NCBI GenBank assembly: GCA_004356385.1
Contig: SMXL01000033.1
Span: 1-12,159, forward strand
Direction of reading: 5' to 3'
Source: Bacteroidota bacterium
GTDB taxonomy: Bacteria > Bacteroidota > Rhodothermia > Rhodothermales > UBA10348
DNA: 12,159 nt
Below are positions 1 to 8,360 of the stretch, piece after piece. Below the pieces are notes generated by a model. It was not told the DNA's origin. It was given only the letters and a program-made list of their open reading frames with translations, and searched no databases. The position numbers were made by a program, and so were the translations under genes. Position 1 is the stretch's first letter. Every line of letters begins with the position of its first letter.

Positions 1-83
1 CAATGCAAGGTTTGCTTGATGGGCGAATTCTCGGTCAAAAAAATCGACGGTCCAAGATCCACCTGAATGACTGCGATAACGAC
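1..83 (-). other. window edge downstream of thiD; possible start of another gene
   Basis: On the minus strand two frames stay open from the thiD stop codon to the window edge. One contains a GTG at 62-60 followed by codons reading VDLGPSIFLTENSPIKQTLH. The other has no ATG or GTG. No ribosome binding site or family motif is recognisable in this short stretch. If the GTG is a start, the gene would be the next member of the thiamine operon (thiF is missing and would be an attractive candidate), but nothing in the visible residues identifies it. Confidence 0.2.
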
Positions 84-905
84 TCAGCCAAACGGAAAAT
101 CACTGGCGGCTCGTAAATAGTAGAAGTGATCGGTCGGGCCATGACCCGACCCCAATGGAAGCCCTGCTCGGATCGCTTTCGTCACATAGAGTTTTGAGCG
201 GGCAACCGCGACGCGCAGCGGGTATCCTTTTGCCAGGTTTGCCGTAATCGCAGCAGCATACGTGCAGCCCGTACCGTGGGTATGTGGCGTGTCGATCCGG
301 TCCTCGCGGAAAGAATGGAACTCCGTTCCGTCGAAGAGCACATCGATCGCCTCGTCTTCTTTCTCCAGATGCCCGCCCTTTACGAGGACAGCCCCGGGAC
401 CCATGCCGACGATGGCTTCAGCTGCCTTTCGAGCGTCTTCCTCTGACTCGACGGCAAAACCTGTTAATAAAGCAGCCTCGTGTGCGTTGGGAGTAACCAG
501 CGTTGCAAGCGGCAACAGAACGGTTTTGAGCACATCTACGGCGTCATCTTTCAGGAGTTTGAAGCCGCTTTTCGAGATCATCACTGGATCCACGACCAGC
601 GGACTGATGTTTCTCGCAGATATTTTTTCAGCAACCACCTCGATGATTTCCACCGACGAGAGCATGCCTGTCTTGGTGGCGGCGACCTGGAAATCGTCGA
701 TCACCGCGTCGATTTGGGACTCTATCAGTCCGACGGGCAAATCGAATGAGTCCGTAACCTCTCTTGTGTTTTGCGCGGTAATTGCGGTAAGAACAGACGT
801 GGCAAAGACGCCATTTGCCTGCATCGCTTTGATGTCCGCCTGGATCCCGGCACCACCCCCCGAATCGCTACCAGCGATCGTGAGACAAACCTTTACATCA
901 TCCAT
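84..905 (-). CDS. thiD: hydroxymethylpyrimidine/phosphomethylpyrimidine kinase ThiD
   Basis: ThiD phosphorylates 4-amino-5-hydroxymethyl-2-methylpyrimidine and its monophosphate to give HMP-PP, the pyrimidine half of thiamine, in the cytoplasm. The 273-residue product has the full length of the ribokinase-like ThiD family. Visible signatures are the N-terminal [14 protein letters not shown] substrate loop (about residues 11-24), the central VVDPVM segment (about 104-109), [13 protein letters not shown] (about 136-148), the VLVKGGH strand, and the C-terminal anion-hole/catalytic-base motif [11 protein letters not shown]. The ATG at 905-903 overlaps the end of the upstream TenI/ThiE-like gene by 8 bases, so the two are translationally coupled. 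It is the last complete gene of the thiO-thiS-thiG-tenI-thiD operon. Assignment is firm. Family members can also act as pyridoxine kinases, but the neighbours argue for thiamine. Confidence 0.96.
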   Translation of the reverse strand: MDDVKVCLTIAGSDSGGGAGIQADIKAMQANGVFATSVLTAITAQNTREVTDSFDLPVGLIESQIDAVIDDFQVAATKTGMLSSVEIIEVVAEKISARNISPLVVDPVMISKSGFKLLKDDAVDVLKTVLLPLATLVTPNAHEAALLTGFAVESEEDARKAAEAIVGMGPGAVLVKGGHLEKEDEAIDVLFDGTEFHSFREDRIDTPHTHGTGCTYAAAITANLAKGYPLRVAVARSKLYVTKAIRAGLPLGSGHGPTDHFYYLRAASDFPFG

Positions 906-1536
906 TCGCCGTGACTTTGGGTTGAACCGCTTCTAAATACGAACCGACGGCAAGATGAATGTCTTTCGCAGCTATAATCCCCGACAAGACCGCCACACCA
1001 TGGACGTTCGATGCCAGGCAATCGTTTACCGTATCGGGTGTGATACCTCCCATTGCAATAACGGGTATCGGAAAGGCTAGCTCTGAAGCCTGCGACAGCG
1101 CATCAAGTCCTGTTCCTTCCTGGCCGGGCTTGCTTCTCGATTCGAAAACTGGACTCCAGATCAGGTAATCAGAAGTCAGATGGTCAATTTCTGAAAATGT
1201 ATGGACGGAGATACCGACCGGAAGACCGTCCGGAATACGTGTTCTTGCTGAGTCGACGGGCGGACCGCTAAACTGCAAATGAACCGCGCACTGAAGTTTC
1301 TCGGCAACGGCAATCCGCGCGTTGATGGAAATCAATAAATCGGGTCTTACAGCCCGTAGCGATTCAACGAGGGAATTCGCTGCGGTAAGAAACGTGTTTG
1401 TATCAGCGTCGTGGTCGCGAAGTTGAACCCAACGGACTCCACACTTCACCGCCTCCAAGATCTTTGAAGCAACACCTGGATCGGTGAATCGATCGCCGAT
1501 CAGTAAAAGTCGCGGCAATAATCCTCTTTGATTCAC
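898..1536 (-). CDS. TMP-synthase-superfamily protein, TenI/ThiE-like, with altered active site
   Basis: This 212-residue TIM-barrel protein belongs to the ThiE/TenI family. ThiE joins HMP-PP to the thiazole phosphate; TenI is a thiazole tautomerase acting after ThiG. Conserved family segments are VQLRDH (about 37-42), GISVHTF (about 108-114), SPVFESRSK (128-136), AMGGI (161-165) and GVAVLSG (about 180-186). Residues needed by ThiE are altered: the INDD-type Mg-binding segment reads INAR (71-74), HLGQED reads HLQFSG, and the Lys of the REK motif is His. This and the gene order match the Bacillus TenI context. However, the FGHVFE segment I recall for TenI, with catalytic His122, reads WSPVFE here, so tautomerase activity is also uncertain. 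The start is GTG (1536-1534), overlapping the thiG stop and preceded at 7 bases by a strong GGAGGG site. Family is sure, exact activity is not. Confidence 0.85.
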   Translation of the reverse strand: MNQRGLLPRLLLIGDRFTDPGVASKILEAVKCGVRWVQLRDHDADTNTFLTAANSLVESLRAVRPDLLISINARIAVAEKLQCAVHLQFSGPPVDSARTRIPDGLPVGISVHTFSEIDHLTSDYLIWSPVFESRSKPGQEGTGLDALSQASELAFPIPVIAMGGITPDTVNDCLASNVHGVAVLSGIIAAKDIHLAVGSYLEAVQPKVTANG

Positions 1537-2411
1537 GTGCCGACCCTCCCCTCCATGGAAGAAGTGGCTTGTGCATAAAAGCGTCTTGGAATTCGTCCTG
1601 CCAAATACGCGAGTCGCCCTCCCCGAACGGCATTTCGCATGGCAGCGGCCATCTGAACGGGGTGTTTGGCCTTCGTGACGGCCGTATTGATGAGCACAGC
1701 GTCGTAGCCCAATTCCATAGCCAACGCTGCGTCACTCGCGGTTCCGATTCCCGCATCGACCACCAGGGGAATATCCGGATTCATTTCTCGAATGAGCTGC
1801 AAATTGTATGGATTCACCAAGCCCATTCCACTCCCGATCGGTGCCGCCAGTGGCATTACGGCAGCACATCCCAGATCAACCAGTTTTCTGCACGTGATCG
1901 GATCATCGTTGGTATACGCCAGAACGACGAACCCCGAGTCAATCAGAATCTTTGCTGCCTTAAGCAACTGTTCTACATCCGGGAGTAACGTCTCGTCGTC
2001 TCCGATGACTTCCAACTTGACCAGATCGGTTTCAAGTACCTCTCTCGCTAATTCGGCAACCAACACAGCTTCTTTCGCCGTGAAGCAGCCCGCTGTATTC
2101 GGCAATACGTCTACGGGCACCCGGGATAGCAATTCCAACAGACTTTCATCGGAACGGTCATGAATATCCACGCGCCGAATGGCAACCGTCACAAGCTGGG
2201 TACCCGACGCTTCCAGCGATTCAAGCATGACTGATGGATTTGGAAAACCGCTTGTTCCCAACAGAAGTCTGGATCTGAGTTCCAAGGGTCCGATCGACCA
2301 AAGGTCACCGCATGACTTCGATTCAGCAACGATGGCCTCGCCAGGAGACTCTGTCTGAATCGAGTCCTTTTTGATTTTAGAATTGATGGCGCCAACCTGT
2401 TCCATATTCAT
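1533..2411 (-). CDS. thiG: thiazole synthase ThiG
   Basis: ThiG condenses 1-deoxyxylulose 5-phosphate, dehydroglycine and ThiS thiocarboxylate into the thiazole phosphate. Family landmarks in order are [12 protein letters not shown] (the N-terminal strand), [28 protein letters not shown] with the Schiff-base lysine (K132 from the chosen start), the phosphate-binding [31 protein letters not shown] and [10 protein letters not shown]. The reading frame is open further back to an ATG at 2504, but that would overlap thiS by 67 bases and add an Arg-rich stretch that is thiS read in another frame. I therefore start at the ATG at 2411, 26 bases after the thiS stop; ATG 2405 is also possible. Even so the protein has 292 residues, about 30 more than usual, because of a polar N-terminal extension. 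It ends in a GTGA overlap with the next gene. Confidence 0.95.
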   Translation of the reverse strand: MNMEQVGAINSKIKKDSIQTESPGEAIVAESKSCGDLWSIGPLELRSRLLLGTSGFPNPSVMLESLEASGTQLVTVAIRRVDIHDRSDESLLELLSRVPVDVLPNTAGCFTAKEAVLVAELAREVLETDLVKLEVIGDDETLLPDVEQLLKAAKILIDSGFVVLAYTNDDPITCRKLVDLGCAAVMPLAAPIGSGMGLVNPYNLQLIREMNPDIPLVVDAGIGTASDAALAMELGYDAVLINTAVTKAKHPVQMAAAMRNAVRGGRLAYLAGRIPRRFYAQATSSMEGRVGT

Positions 2412-2437
2412 TTTCTCATGCCCGTCTTCGCCACACT

Positions 2438-2653
2438 TTATCCCCCCTGTCGGGCGGTTACCAGTTCGACTACGTCGCCCTCGTTGAGTTCTCTCCCCTT
2501 CCACTCCGGACGACGGACAATTTCACTATTGATCGCAATGGCGATTCCAGTCGCGTTATTTATGTCAATATCGATGATCTGAAGCAGGTCTTCGATGGTC
2601 GATCCCTTTTGAACCTCGCTCTTGCTACCGTTGACGACAATATCGATGGCCAT
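2438..2653 (-). CDS. thiS: sulfur carrier protein ThiS
   Basis: ThiS is a 71-residue ubiquitin-fold sulfur carrier. Its C-terminal glycine is adenylated by a ThiF-type enzyme, converted to a thiocarboxylate, and hands sulfur to ThiG. The sequence shows the beta-grasp pattern ([12 protein letters not shown] then TIEDLLQ), the [14 protein letters not shown] strand, [11 protein letters not shown] and the diagnostic terminal RQGG. Length is typical (65-70 residues). It starts 4 bases after the thiO stop codon. No strong ribosome binding site precedes it, so it is probably translationally coupled to thiO. No adenylating enzyme (ThiF or MoeB) is encoded in the window, so activation must rely on a gene elsewhere or just beyond the left edge. 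Confidence 0.95.
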   Translation of the reverse strand: MAIDIVVNGSKSEVQKGSTIEDLLQIIDIDINNATGIAIAINSEIVRRPEWKGRELNEGDVVELVTARQGG

Positions 2654-2657
2654 CCCG

Positions 2658-3791
2658 CTACCCGATAGGGTCTGTTAGTTGAAATCTTTGTGGTCGAAAC
2701 CCCCGAAGCCAGTCGGACTCATTATTCTCTGCGATCTCCAACGCGGCCTCCTGAGCTGTGATGGGCGTAAGCAATACACCGTTTCTATAGTGGCCACTGG
2801 CGTAATACACACCCGGGGCATCGGACCAGCCGACAATTGGATCGTTATCTCTTGATCCGGGTCGTAAACCGGCATGGGAGCCAACGAATGTAAGATCGTA
2901 GATGCCCGGTACGATTTCCCAGGCCCCTTTCAGAAGCTTATAGACGCCTCCGGCGGTAACGTGGACGTCGAATCCCATCTCCTCTTCCGTTGCGCCAACA
3001 GCGACTCTTGTCTCGTCTTTGGGGATGACAGATGCATGCGGGCCTCGAACCACGTGTCTCAAATCGAATGGCGCTTCGACCTGAAGATCGAGAGTCTGAC
3101 CCTTGACAGGCCGAACGGCCGGCAGGCTCTCGGGCTCAACACCGTTCAGTTGACGCGACCATGCGCCTGCTGCCAGAACGACTACGTCTCCGCTGATCGA
3201 CTCCCGACCGTCCATCTGGATCGCCGGAGCCTCGGCGTCGGGAACGATAGCAACGACCGGAGAATCTTCCTCGATGCGACCCCCATGTTCAAGAATTAGA
3301 TGCTTTAGCGCGTCGAGAACACGTCGGTTGTCGACCTGATGATCCAGAGGTGAATGAACGGCTGCAGACAATCCTGGGGCCAGGAACGGTTCCAGTTCCA
3401 GTGCTTCGGCGCCAGACAGCCATCGAACGTCCAAGCCATGTTCAGTCTGAAAATCAAACTTTCTCCTGAGTGCCTCGGCGCTATCTCGATCATCCGCGAC
3501 TGAAATGGATCCTTCCTCGCGGTAGTAAACCCCCTTCGAGCTCTCCTTCTCAAGCATCCTGGCATATGCTGGCCACCGGCGAAGACTCTCCGCCGACACC
3601 CGGTAAAACTCCATTTCTTCGAAACCCACCTCAGCATTGGCCGCCAACATGCCACCTGCCAACCAGGAGGCACCCCGGCCAACGCGATCTCGCTCTACGA
3701 TGGTCACCTGGTGACCGGATCGAAGCAATTCCCAGCCAATCGACATTCCTATGATGCCGCCTCCTACAATGATGACTGATTTCTTCTCCAT
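2658..3791 (-). CDS. thiO: glycine oxidase ThiO
   Basis: ThiO is a flavoprotein that oxidises glycine to iminoacetate (dehydroglycine), the glycine-derived part of thiazole, replacing ThiH in aerobes. From the start chosen (ATG 3791-3789) it has 377 residues, the normal size. The FAD dinucleotide-binding motif VIIVGGGIIGMSIGWEL lies at about residues 6-22, followed by the acidic end of the second strand (IVERDRVGRGAS). VRPVKGQ and the C-terminal ASGHYRNGVLLTPIT are characteristic of ThiO. An upstream in-frame ATG at 3896 would add 35 residues without family features and run through the divergent intergenic region, so I reject it. It is the first gene of the operon, so its upstream 103 bp should carry the promoter. 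Confidence 0.94.
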   Translation of the reverse strand: MEKKSVIIVGGGIIGMSIGWELLRSGHQVTIVERDRVGRGASWLAGGMLAANAEVGFEEMEFYRVSAESLRRWPAYARMLEKESSKGVYYREEGSISVADDRDSAEALRRKFDFQTEHGLDVRWLSGAEALELEPFLAPGLSAAVHSPLDHQVDNRRVLDALKHLILEHGGRIEEDSPVVAIVPDAEAPAIQMDGRESISGDVVVLAAGAWSRQLNGVEPESLPAVRPVKGQTLDLQVEAPFDLRHVVRGPHASVIPKDETRVAVGATEEEMGFDVHVTAGGVYKLLKGAWEIVPGIYDLTFVGSHAGLRPGSRDNDPIVGWSDAPGVYYASGHYRNGVLLTPITAQEAALEIAENNESDWLRGFRPQRFQLTDPIG

Positions 3792-3894
3792 TCGAGTAGC
3801 GCTCGGCGATTCGATCCTATCTTGAAAATAATCGTGAATCCAAGCTAACGTAATGCATGGGCGCGAAATAGTTTCGAGATGCAGGAATGGGTCC
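3792..3894. promoter_or_regulatory. divergent intergenic region thiO / DAO oxidoreductase
   Basis: This 103-bp gap separates the two divergent flavoprotein genes and must hold the promoter of the thi operon and probably that of the plus-strand oxidoreductase. I see no TPP riboswitch elements (no CTGAGA or the conserved second THI-box segment) on the minus-strand leader, which is also too short for one plus a promoter. On the plus strand, AGGA at 3883-3886 sits 8 bases before ATG 3895 and decides that start. A -10-like TAGGAT preceded by TTGGAT is present on the minus strand but the match is weak. Confidence 0.4.
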
Positions 3895-4962
3895 ATGAAT
3901 CTCTCGTTTGATACGATTATTGCAGGATCCGGACTCGCGGGCGCCTCGGCGGCGTTCGTGCTGTCGGAGAATGAACGGGTCCTGGTTTTGGACGCCCGTC
4001 AGCCAGGATCCGGAGCGTCTGGAGTTCCTCTCGGCCTCGTCAGTCCGCTCATGGCGCGCAGAGCTCGGCCTGTGTGGCGAATGGAGGAAGCGGTCCGATC
4101 CTTCCATTACGTGCTGGAAGAGTCGAAGGCATCGAGTCGTTTTTCGGCTTGCGGCGTACGGAAACCAGCCAGAAGCAGTGAACAGGCGATTGAGTTTAAA
4201 GACGCGGCAATGAAATGGCCGCATCACGGGTCGTGGTTCGAACCCGAACCCGCGACCGAACGCTGGCCTCACCTATTCTCCAAGTACGGTGTCCTGGACG
4301 TCATGTCGGGCGGCATCGTACATATGCCCGACTATTGCCAGGCCCTCATTCGCGCGGCTCGCGAACGGGGTGCGGCTTCGAAGTCCGCTTGTTCGATCGA
4401 GGCTTGGGAAGACCGCGGAGACCACATTTCGGCCAAACTTTCGACGAACGAGGAATTGACGGCGAGGCGACTTCTGCTGTGCCTGGGCGAAGGGTATACA
4501 GAGTTCCCAGAGCTCCACGCCCTCCATCTTCACCCGATCAAGGGTCAATGGATCCGACTTACGTCTCCCGACGATCTGAAAAATTCGGTGGCCGTTTCAT
4601 CTCGGTCCTTTCTGGCAATGGACGACGAAGGAATCGTCGTTGGAAGCAGCTATGAGCACGTGTACTCGGATCTTGAACCTACCGAAGCAGTGATCACAAT
4701 GCTTCACAAAGAGGCATGCCTGTTGGTGCCTTCTCTTGAGGGGTCAACGGTCATCGACGCTGGAGCCGGCGTTCGGGTTACGGTTCCAGAAGTTCGACTC
4801 CCCATGCTGGGCCCACTCCCTGGAAGGAAGAATGTCTGGGTTTTTACGGGCCTGGGTGCCAAGGGTCTGTTAATGGCCCCCCTCCTGGCACGCGAACTAC
4901 CAAAATTCTTCGCGAAACCCAGTGCGATTCCGAGGGAAATAAGCGTTAATCTACACTCATAA
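3895..4962 (+). CDS. FAD-dependent oxidoreductase, DAO family, MnmC C-domain-like
   Basis: This predicted 355-residue flavoenzyme belongs to the D-amino-acid-oxidase (DAO) superfamily. The N-terminus carries the Rossmann FAD motif IIAGSGLAGASAAFVL followed by VLVLDARQPGSGASG. The segment GASGVPLGLVSPLMAR resembles the GASGN...G motif of the MnmC oxidase domain, which acts on tRNA wobble uridine. The C-terminal FTGLGAKGLLMAPLLARELP matches the second FAD-contacting region of that group. The MnmC methyltransferase half is absent. The start at ATG 3895 is chosen because AGGA precedes it by 8 bases and the FAD motif follows within 10 residues. It is head-to-head with thiO, another DAO enzyme, but the substrate cannot be deduced and a role in thiamine synthesis is not shown. 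It is separated from the downstream aldolase by 88 bp. Confidence 0.8.
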   Translation: MNLSFDTIIAGSGLAGASAAFVLSENERVLVLDARQPGSGASGVPLGLVSPLMARRARPVWRMEEAVRSFHYVLEESKASSRFSACGVRKPARSSEQAIEFKDAAMKWPHHGSWFEPEPATERWPHLFSKYGVLDVMSGGIVHMPDYCQALIRAARERGAASKSACSIEAWEDRGDHISAKLSTNEELTARRLLLCLGEGYTEFPELHALHLHPIKGQWIRLTSPDDLKNSVAVSSRSFLAMDDEGIVVGSSYEHVYSDLEPTEAVITMLHKEACLLVPSLEGSTVIDAGAGVRVTVPEVRLPMLGPLPGRKNVWVFTGLGAKGLLMAPLLARELPKFFAKPSAIPREISVNLHS

Positions 4963-5050
4963 GGGCACCGGACAATTCGTGGGGAGTAAACTGTTTCTCC
5001 TAACGATTCGGGAAATCAGATATAGAGCATTTTAACTGGAGGGATCCCTC

Positions 5051-6130
5051 ATGGCGGAAGTAATCGCATCTCGAACAGCTGAAATTCTTGGAGACGAAGC
5101 TGGTTATTTACTGGATCATACGTGCTCCACTATTTCGAAAGAAGACCTGCATCTACCGGGTTCCGACTTTGTGGATCGCGTGTTCATGGATACCGATCGT
5201 AACCCGCGTGTGCTAAGATCCTTGCAAACCCTCTATGGGAATGGAAGACTCGCCGGCTCGGGATATGTATCGATTCTTCCGGTAGATCAGGGCATTGAAC
5301 ACGCCGGCGGAGCGTCATTCGCACCGAATCCGATTTATTTTGATCCGGAGAATATTGTTCGACTTGCCATAGAAGGCGGGTGCAACGCGGTGGCTTCTAC
5401 ATACGGCGTCTTGGGAGCTGTCGCAAGAAAATATGCGCACAAGATTCCGTTCATTTTGAAGGTCAATCACAACGAACTGCTTACGCTTCCAAATACGTTT
5501 GAGCAAATCGTGTTCGCTCAGATAGAAGACGCGTGGAACATGGGATGCGTGGCGGTAGGTGCAACGATCTACTTCGGTTCGGACGATTCCGGTCGACAGA
5601 TTGTCGAAGTTTCTGAAATGTTCTCTCAAGCGCACGAGCTCGGAATGGCAACCATACTCTGGTGCTACTTAAGAAACTCCGGGTTCAAAGTAGACGGAGT
5701 CAATCACGAATCCAGCGCGGATCTGACGGGACAAGCCAACCACTTGGGAGCAACGATTCAGGCTGACATCGTGAAACAGAAGCAGCCAGAACAAAATGGA
5801 GGCTATGCTGCGCTCAATTCAGGCAACGGATCGTATGGCAAGTACAGCGAGCTGATGTATACGGAACTGAGTTCGGACCATCCCATCGATCTTACCCGCT
5901 ATCAAGTGGCGAATGGGTATATGGGGCGGGTCGGACTGATAAATTCGGGTGGCGCCTCGGGATCAAACGACCTGCAGCAAGCCGTCAAGACCGCCGTAAT
6001 CAACAAGCGAGCTGGTGGTACGGGAATGATTTCCGGTCGCAAAGCGTTTCAGAAGCCAATGGGCGATGGGATTGAACTGCTGAATGCGATTCAAGACGTT
6101 TACCTGGACGAGAGTATTACGATCGCCTAG
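5051..6130 (+). CDS. fbaB: class I fructose-bisphosphate aldolase, FbaB/DhnA type
   Basis: This enzyme cleaves and forms fructose 1,6-bisphosphate from dihydroxyacetone phosphate and glyceraldehyde 3-phosphate through a Schiff base, in cytoplasmic glycolysis and gluconeogenesis. The 359-residue length fits bacterial FbaB (about 350). Conserved blocks are [10 protein letters not shown] (residues 75-84), [16 protein letters not shown] (88-103), [11 protein letters not shown] (134-144) and [16 protein letters not shown] (236-251). The last holds the candidate Schiff-base lysine, K242 or the neighbouring K244. [11 protein letters not shown] (294-304) is the phosphate-binding region. A GGAGGG site ends 7 bases before the ATG. 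A terminator 38 bases after the stop closes the unit. Related DhnA-family members include transaldol-type enzymes of aromatic synthesis in archaea, but the length and DQGIEH block favour FbaB. Confidence 0.92.
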   Translation: MAEVIASRTAEILGDEAGYLLDHTCSTISKEDLHLPGSDFVDRVFMDTDRNPRVLRSLQTLYGNGRLAGSGYVSILPVDQGIEHAGGASFAPNPIYFDPENIVRLAIEGGCNAVASTYGVLGAVARKYAHKIPFILKVNHNELLTLPNTFEQIVFAQIEDAWNMGCVAVGATIYFGSDDSGRQIVEVSEMFSQAHELGMATILWCYLRNSGFKVDGVNHESSADLTGQANHLGATIQADIVKQKQPEQNGGYAALNSGNGSYGKYSELMYTELSSDHPIDLTRYQVANGYMGRVGLINSGGASGSNDLQQAVKTAVINKRAGGTGMISGRKAFQKPMGDGIELLNAIQDVYLDESITIA

Positions 6131-6167
6131 CGGTGGAACCTCCCGCAAAAACCGATCGATTGAAATA

Positions 6168-6193
6168 GGCTCGCCTCACGGTGGGCCTTTTTC
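6168..6193 (+). terminator. intrinsic terminator of the aldolase transcript
   Basis: GGCTCGCC (6168-6175) pairs with GGTGGGCC (6180-6187) as an 8-bp GC-rich stem with two G-T wobbles and a 4-base loop TCAC. TTTTTC follows at once. This is a classic Rho-independent terminator 38 bases downstream of the aldolase stop codon, so the ATPase gene downstream is probably transcribed from its own promoter. Confidence 0.85.
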
Positions 6194-6315
6194 ATTTCTG
6201 GGTTTGTTTGTTGCGAGCGTCTCGGCCGATGATTCGGCGTGTGTTTTCGTGAGAGGTTCTGTAGATGACTTTACGGATGTTTTTGTCGTCCTTCAACGAA
6301 ACCCATCGGGGTCAA

Positions 6316-6331
6316 GACAACGTATATTGTC
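6316..6331 (+). promoter_or_regulatory. small inverted repeat with -10-like core upstream of the AAA ATPase
   Basis: GACAA and TTGTC face each other across CGTATA, 40 bases before the ATPase start codon, and the centre contains TATATT, a good -10 match. No convincing -35 element stands at the right distance. It could be a promoter overlapped by a small operator, or chance. The rest of 6194-6370 shows only the GGAG ribosome binding site at 6359-6362. Confidence 0.25.
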
Positions 6332-6370
6332 AAAATCTGAACTATTTCACCGGAAATTGGAGCTTCACTC

Positions 6371-8311
6371 ATGGCGGAAGACAAATCCACCCATATCGCC
6401 GCTGGTAACGACATCCAAGGAGACGCCGAGCAGTCGAGCAAACCCACATCGGACAGCACAGGAGATGGCGTGACTAATGGTACAGGGGGTGATGCAGTCC
6501 GTAATCCTGCAAAGGACTCTACCGACGAAACAACCGTTACGATGACGGTTCCCTCCCCGCTTGCTCCCAGCCTCCTGGATCAGTACACGGCGCATTATCC
6601 CGATTGGGCAAGGGATTTTGCCCGGAAGTATTTCACGAAGACACTTACCCAGTTCATTTTGTACGGAAACGTTAGGGATCTTATCCCTACGAAGGATGAC
6701 GACGGCAATCTGATCTACATGTCGCTCAGAGGATTCCTGACCGAAGACCTCTTCGCCTCACGCGATCTGGTCATTTTCTACGACCGGTCTAGTGGAATTC
6801 ACTTCGTCGACAAAGAATCGCAAAAGGATTTCAACCGAGCCCTCTCAGGATACGATACCATATTCGGGACGGATTTCGCCAAAAAACTCCCGAAGGATCC
6901 CGTTCGGGTCTTCTCGGTGTTGCAAAATTATTTCCGACTCCGTCTGGGCGAAGGCAAGCGAATCGCCTGCATCATCGACTACGCCGAAACGGTCATTCCG
7001 ATGGCCGAGGCTTCCACCTACTCCTCCGAGGATCGAAATGCCCTCGTTTTCTTACAAAAATGGGCGCACGATCCGCTCTTCTTGGAGAGTGACTTTACGA
7101 TCATTCTTGTTTCGGAGAACATAATGGAATTGAACCACCAGTTGGTTCAGAGCCCATTCACGGCCGAGATCCAGCTTCCCATTCCGAGCGAAAGTGATCG
7201 CAAAGCATTCGTCCACTGGTATTTGAAAGACCATGAGGATGCGTTCGAGAAGCACTCCGAAGTAAATCCTGAAATGCTCGCGTCCAATACGGCGGGTCTG
7301 GGATATATACCGATTCGCAGCATCCTGGCAGATGTACTTGAGAATCGAACCGAACTTACTTTTGAAGTGCTCTCTTCGATGAAAAAGGAGTTCATTGAGG
7401 CGGAAGCCCATGGGATGCTTGAATTCGTCGAATCAGATTGGAATCTGAACATGGTCGCAGGGCACACGGAGGCCAAGGCGCATTTGAAACATGCCGCCCA
7501 GGCACTTCGCAGCGGACATCCGGAAGTGCTCCCGATGGGATACTTGGTCAGCGGCCCTGTCGGATGTGGAAAAACGTTCATGGTCCAGTGCTTTGCCGGC
7601 GACATCGGAATCCCGATGGTGATGCTGAAGAATTTTCGATCGCAGTGGCAAGGCCAGACGGAAGCCAATCTGGAGAGAATTTTAACGCTTCTGGAGGCCA
7701 TGACACCTGTTGCGGTAATGATTGACGAAGCCGATGCGGCTCTCGGCAATCGCGATTCTGGAGGAGACTCGGGCGTGTCGAAACGCGTGTTCGGACAAAT
7801 TGCTGCATTCATGAGCAATCCTAAACATCGAGGCCGCGTGATCTTCTTCCTTGTAACGGCTCGTCCCGATTACATGCCTGTTGACCTCAAACGTCAGGGC
7901 CGTGCCGAAGAGCACATTGCTCTTTTCTATCCGTCGAATCGGAAAGAACGAGAAGAGCTGCTCCGGGTGATGCTCCGGCGCACGGATCTGAAATTGAAAA
8001 TGGACGAAATGCCCGAGGCTCTACTGAATGGTGATCGGGTATTCAGTGGAGCGGACATGGAAGCGCTGTTAACGCGTGCGAAGTTCAGAGCTGCTGCCGA
8101 TGGTCGAGCGAAAGGCAAGGTTTCCAAGCGCATCCTGCAAGAAGTAGTGGATGATTTCATGCCTCCGACATATCCCATGGAAATCGAGTTGCAAACACTC
8201 GTTGCCGTTCTCGAGTGTACGAGTCGCGCACTGCTTCCGGTTCAGTATAGAGAGATGGATCGTGAGACGATCGTGCGGAGAATTGAAGAGCTCAAGCAGT
8301 ATGTCAAGTAG
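6371..8311 (+). CDS. tandem AAA+ ATPase, Ycf46-like architecture
   Basis: This 646-residue ATPase uses ATP hydrolysis to remodel an unknown partner. Residues 1-60 are a Ser/Thr/Gly/Asp-rich, probably disordered tail. Residues about 65-340 form a degenerate AAA module. It has no P-loop; a Walker-B-like IIDYAE lies at 201-206, and a sensor-1-like strand (TIILVSEN) is followed by an IQLPIPSESDR lid entry. Residues about 360-590 are an intact AAA domain with Walker A GPVGCGKT (395-402), Walker B VAVMIDEAD (D452, E453) and LKRQGR with candidate arginine fingers R508 and R511; the usual PGR is QGR here. A helical C-terminal lid follows. The inactive-plus-active layout resembles cyanobacterial Ycf46 proteins. 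The start is supported by GGAG 8 bases before ATG 6371. There is no signal peptide or membrane segment, so it is cytoplasmic. Substrate is unknown. The neighbouring microcompartment-type gene may be a hint. Confidence 0.88.
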   Translation: MAEDKSTHIAAGNDIQGDAEQSSKPTSDSTGDGVTNGTGGDAVRNPAKDSTDETTVTMTVPSPLAPSLLDQYTAHYPDWARDFARKYFTKTLTQFILYGNVRDLIPTKDDDGNLIYMSLRGFLTEDLFASRDLVIFYDRSSGIHFVDKESQKDFNRALSGYDTIFGTDFAKKLPKDPVRVFSVLQNYFRLRLGEGKRIACIIDYAETVIPMAEASTYSSEDRNALVFLQKWAHDPLFLESDFTIILVSENIMELNHQLVQSPFTAEIQLPIPSESDRKAFVHWYLKDHEDAFEKHSEVNPEMLASNTAGLGYIPIRSILADVLENRTELTFEVLSSMKKEFIEAEAHGMLEFVESDWNLNMVAGHTEAKAHLKHAAQALRSGHPEVLPMGYLVSGPVGCGKTFMVQCFAGDIGIPMVMLKNFRSQWQGQTEANLERILTLLEAMTPVAVMIDEADAALGNRDSGGDSGVSKRVFGQIAAFMSNPKHRGRVIFFLVTARPDYMPVDLKRQGRAEEHIALFYPSNRKEREELLRVMLRRTDLKLKMDEMPEALLNGDRVFSGADMEALLTRAKFRAAADGRAKGKVSKRILQEVVDDFMPPTYPMEIELQTLVAVLECTSRALLPVQYREMDRETIVRRIEELKQYVK

Positions 8312-8360
8312 AAAGTAGAATAGAAAATCAGGTAGGTAATTAGCCAGAAAGTCGACCAGA

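Noticed and set aside
262..936. Long plus-strand ORF opposite thiD
   Set aside because: It lies entirely antisense to thiD, is Ser/Thr/Ala-rich with no family motifs, and is explained as a shadow of the real gene.
3792..3894. TPP riboswitch in the thi operon leader
   Set aside because: The conserved THI-box segments are not seen and the leader is too short.
5039..6385. Shared sequence around two starts (CTCATGGCGGAAG at the aldolase and ATPase genes)
   Set aside because: The match is only 13 bases around a ribosome binding site and a common Met-Ala-Glu start, with no similarity beyond it. Coincidence is likely.
7147..7818. 223-codon minus-strand ORF inside the AAA ATPase gene
   Set aside because: Antisense to the Walker A/B coding region, Ser/Pro-rich, with no recognisable domain. 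The plus-strand frame is plainly the real gene.
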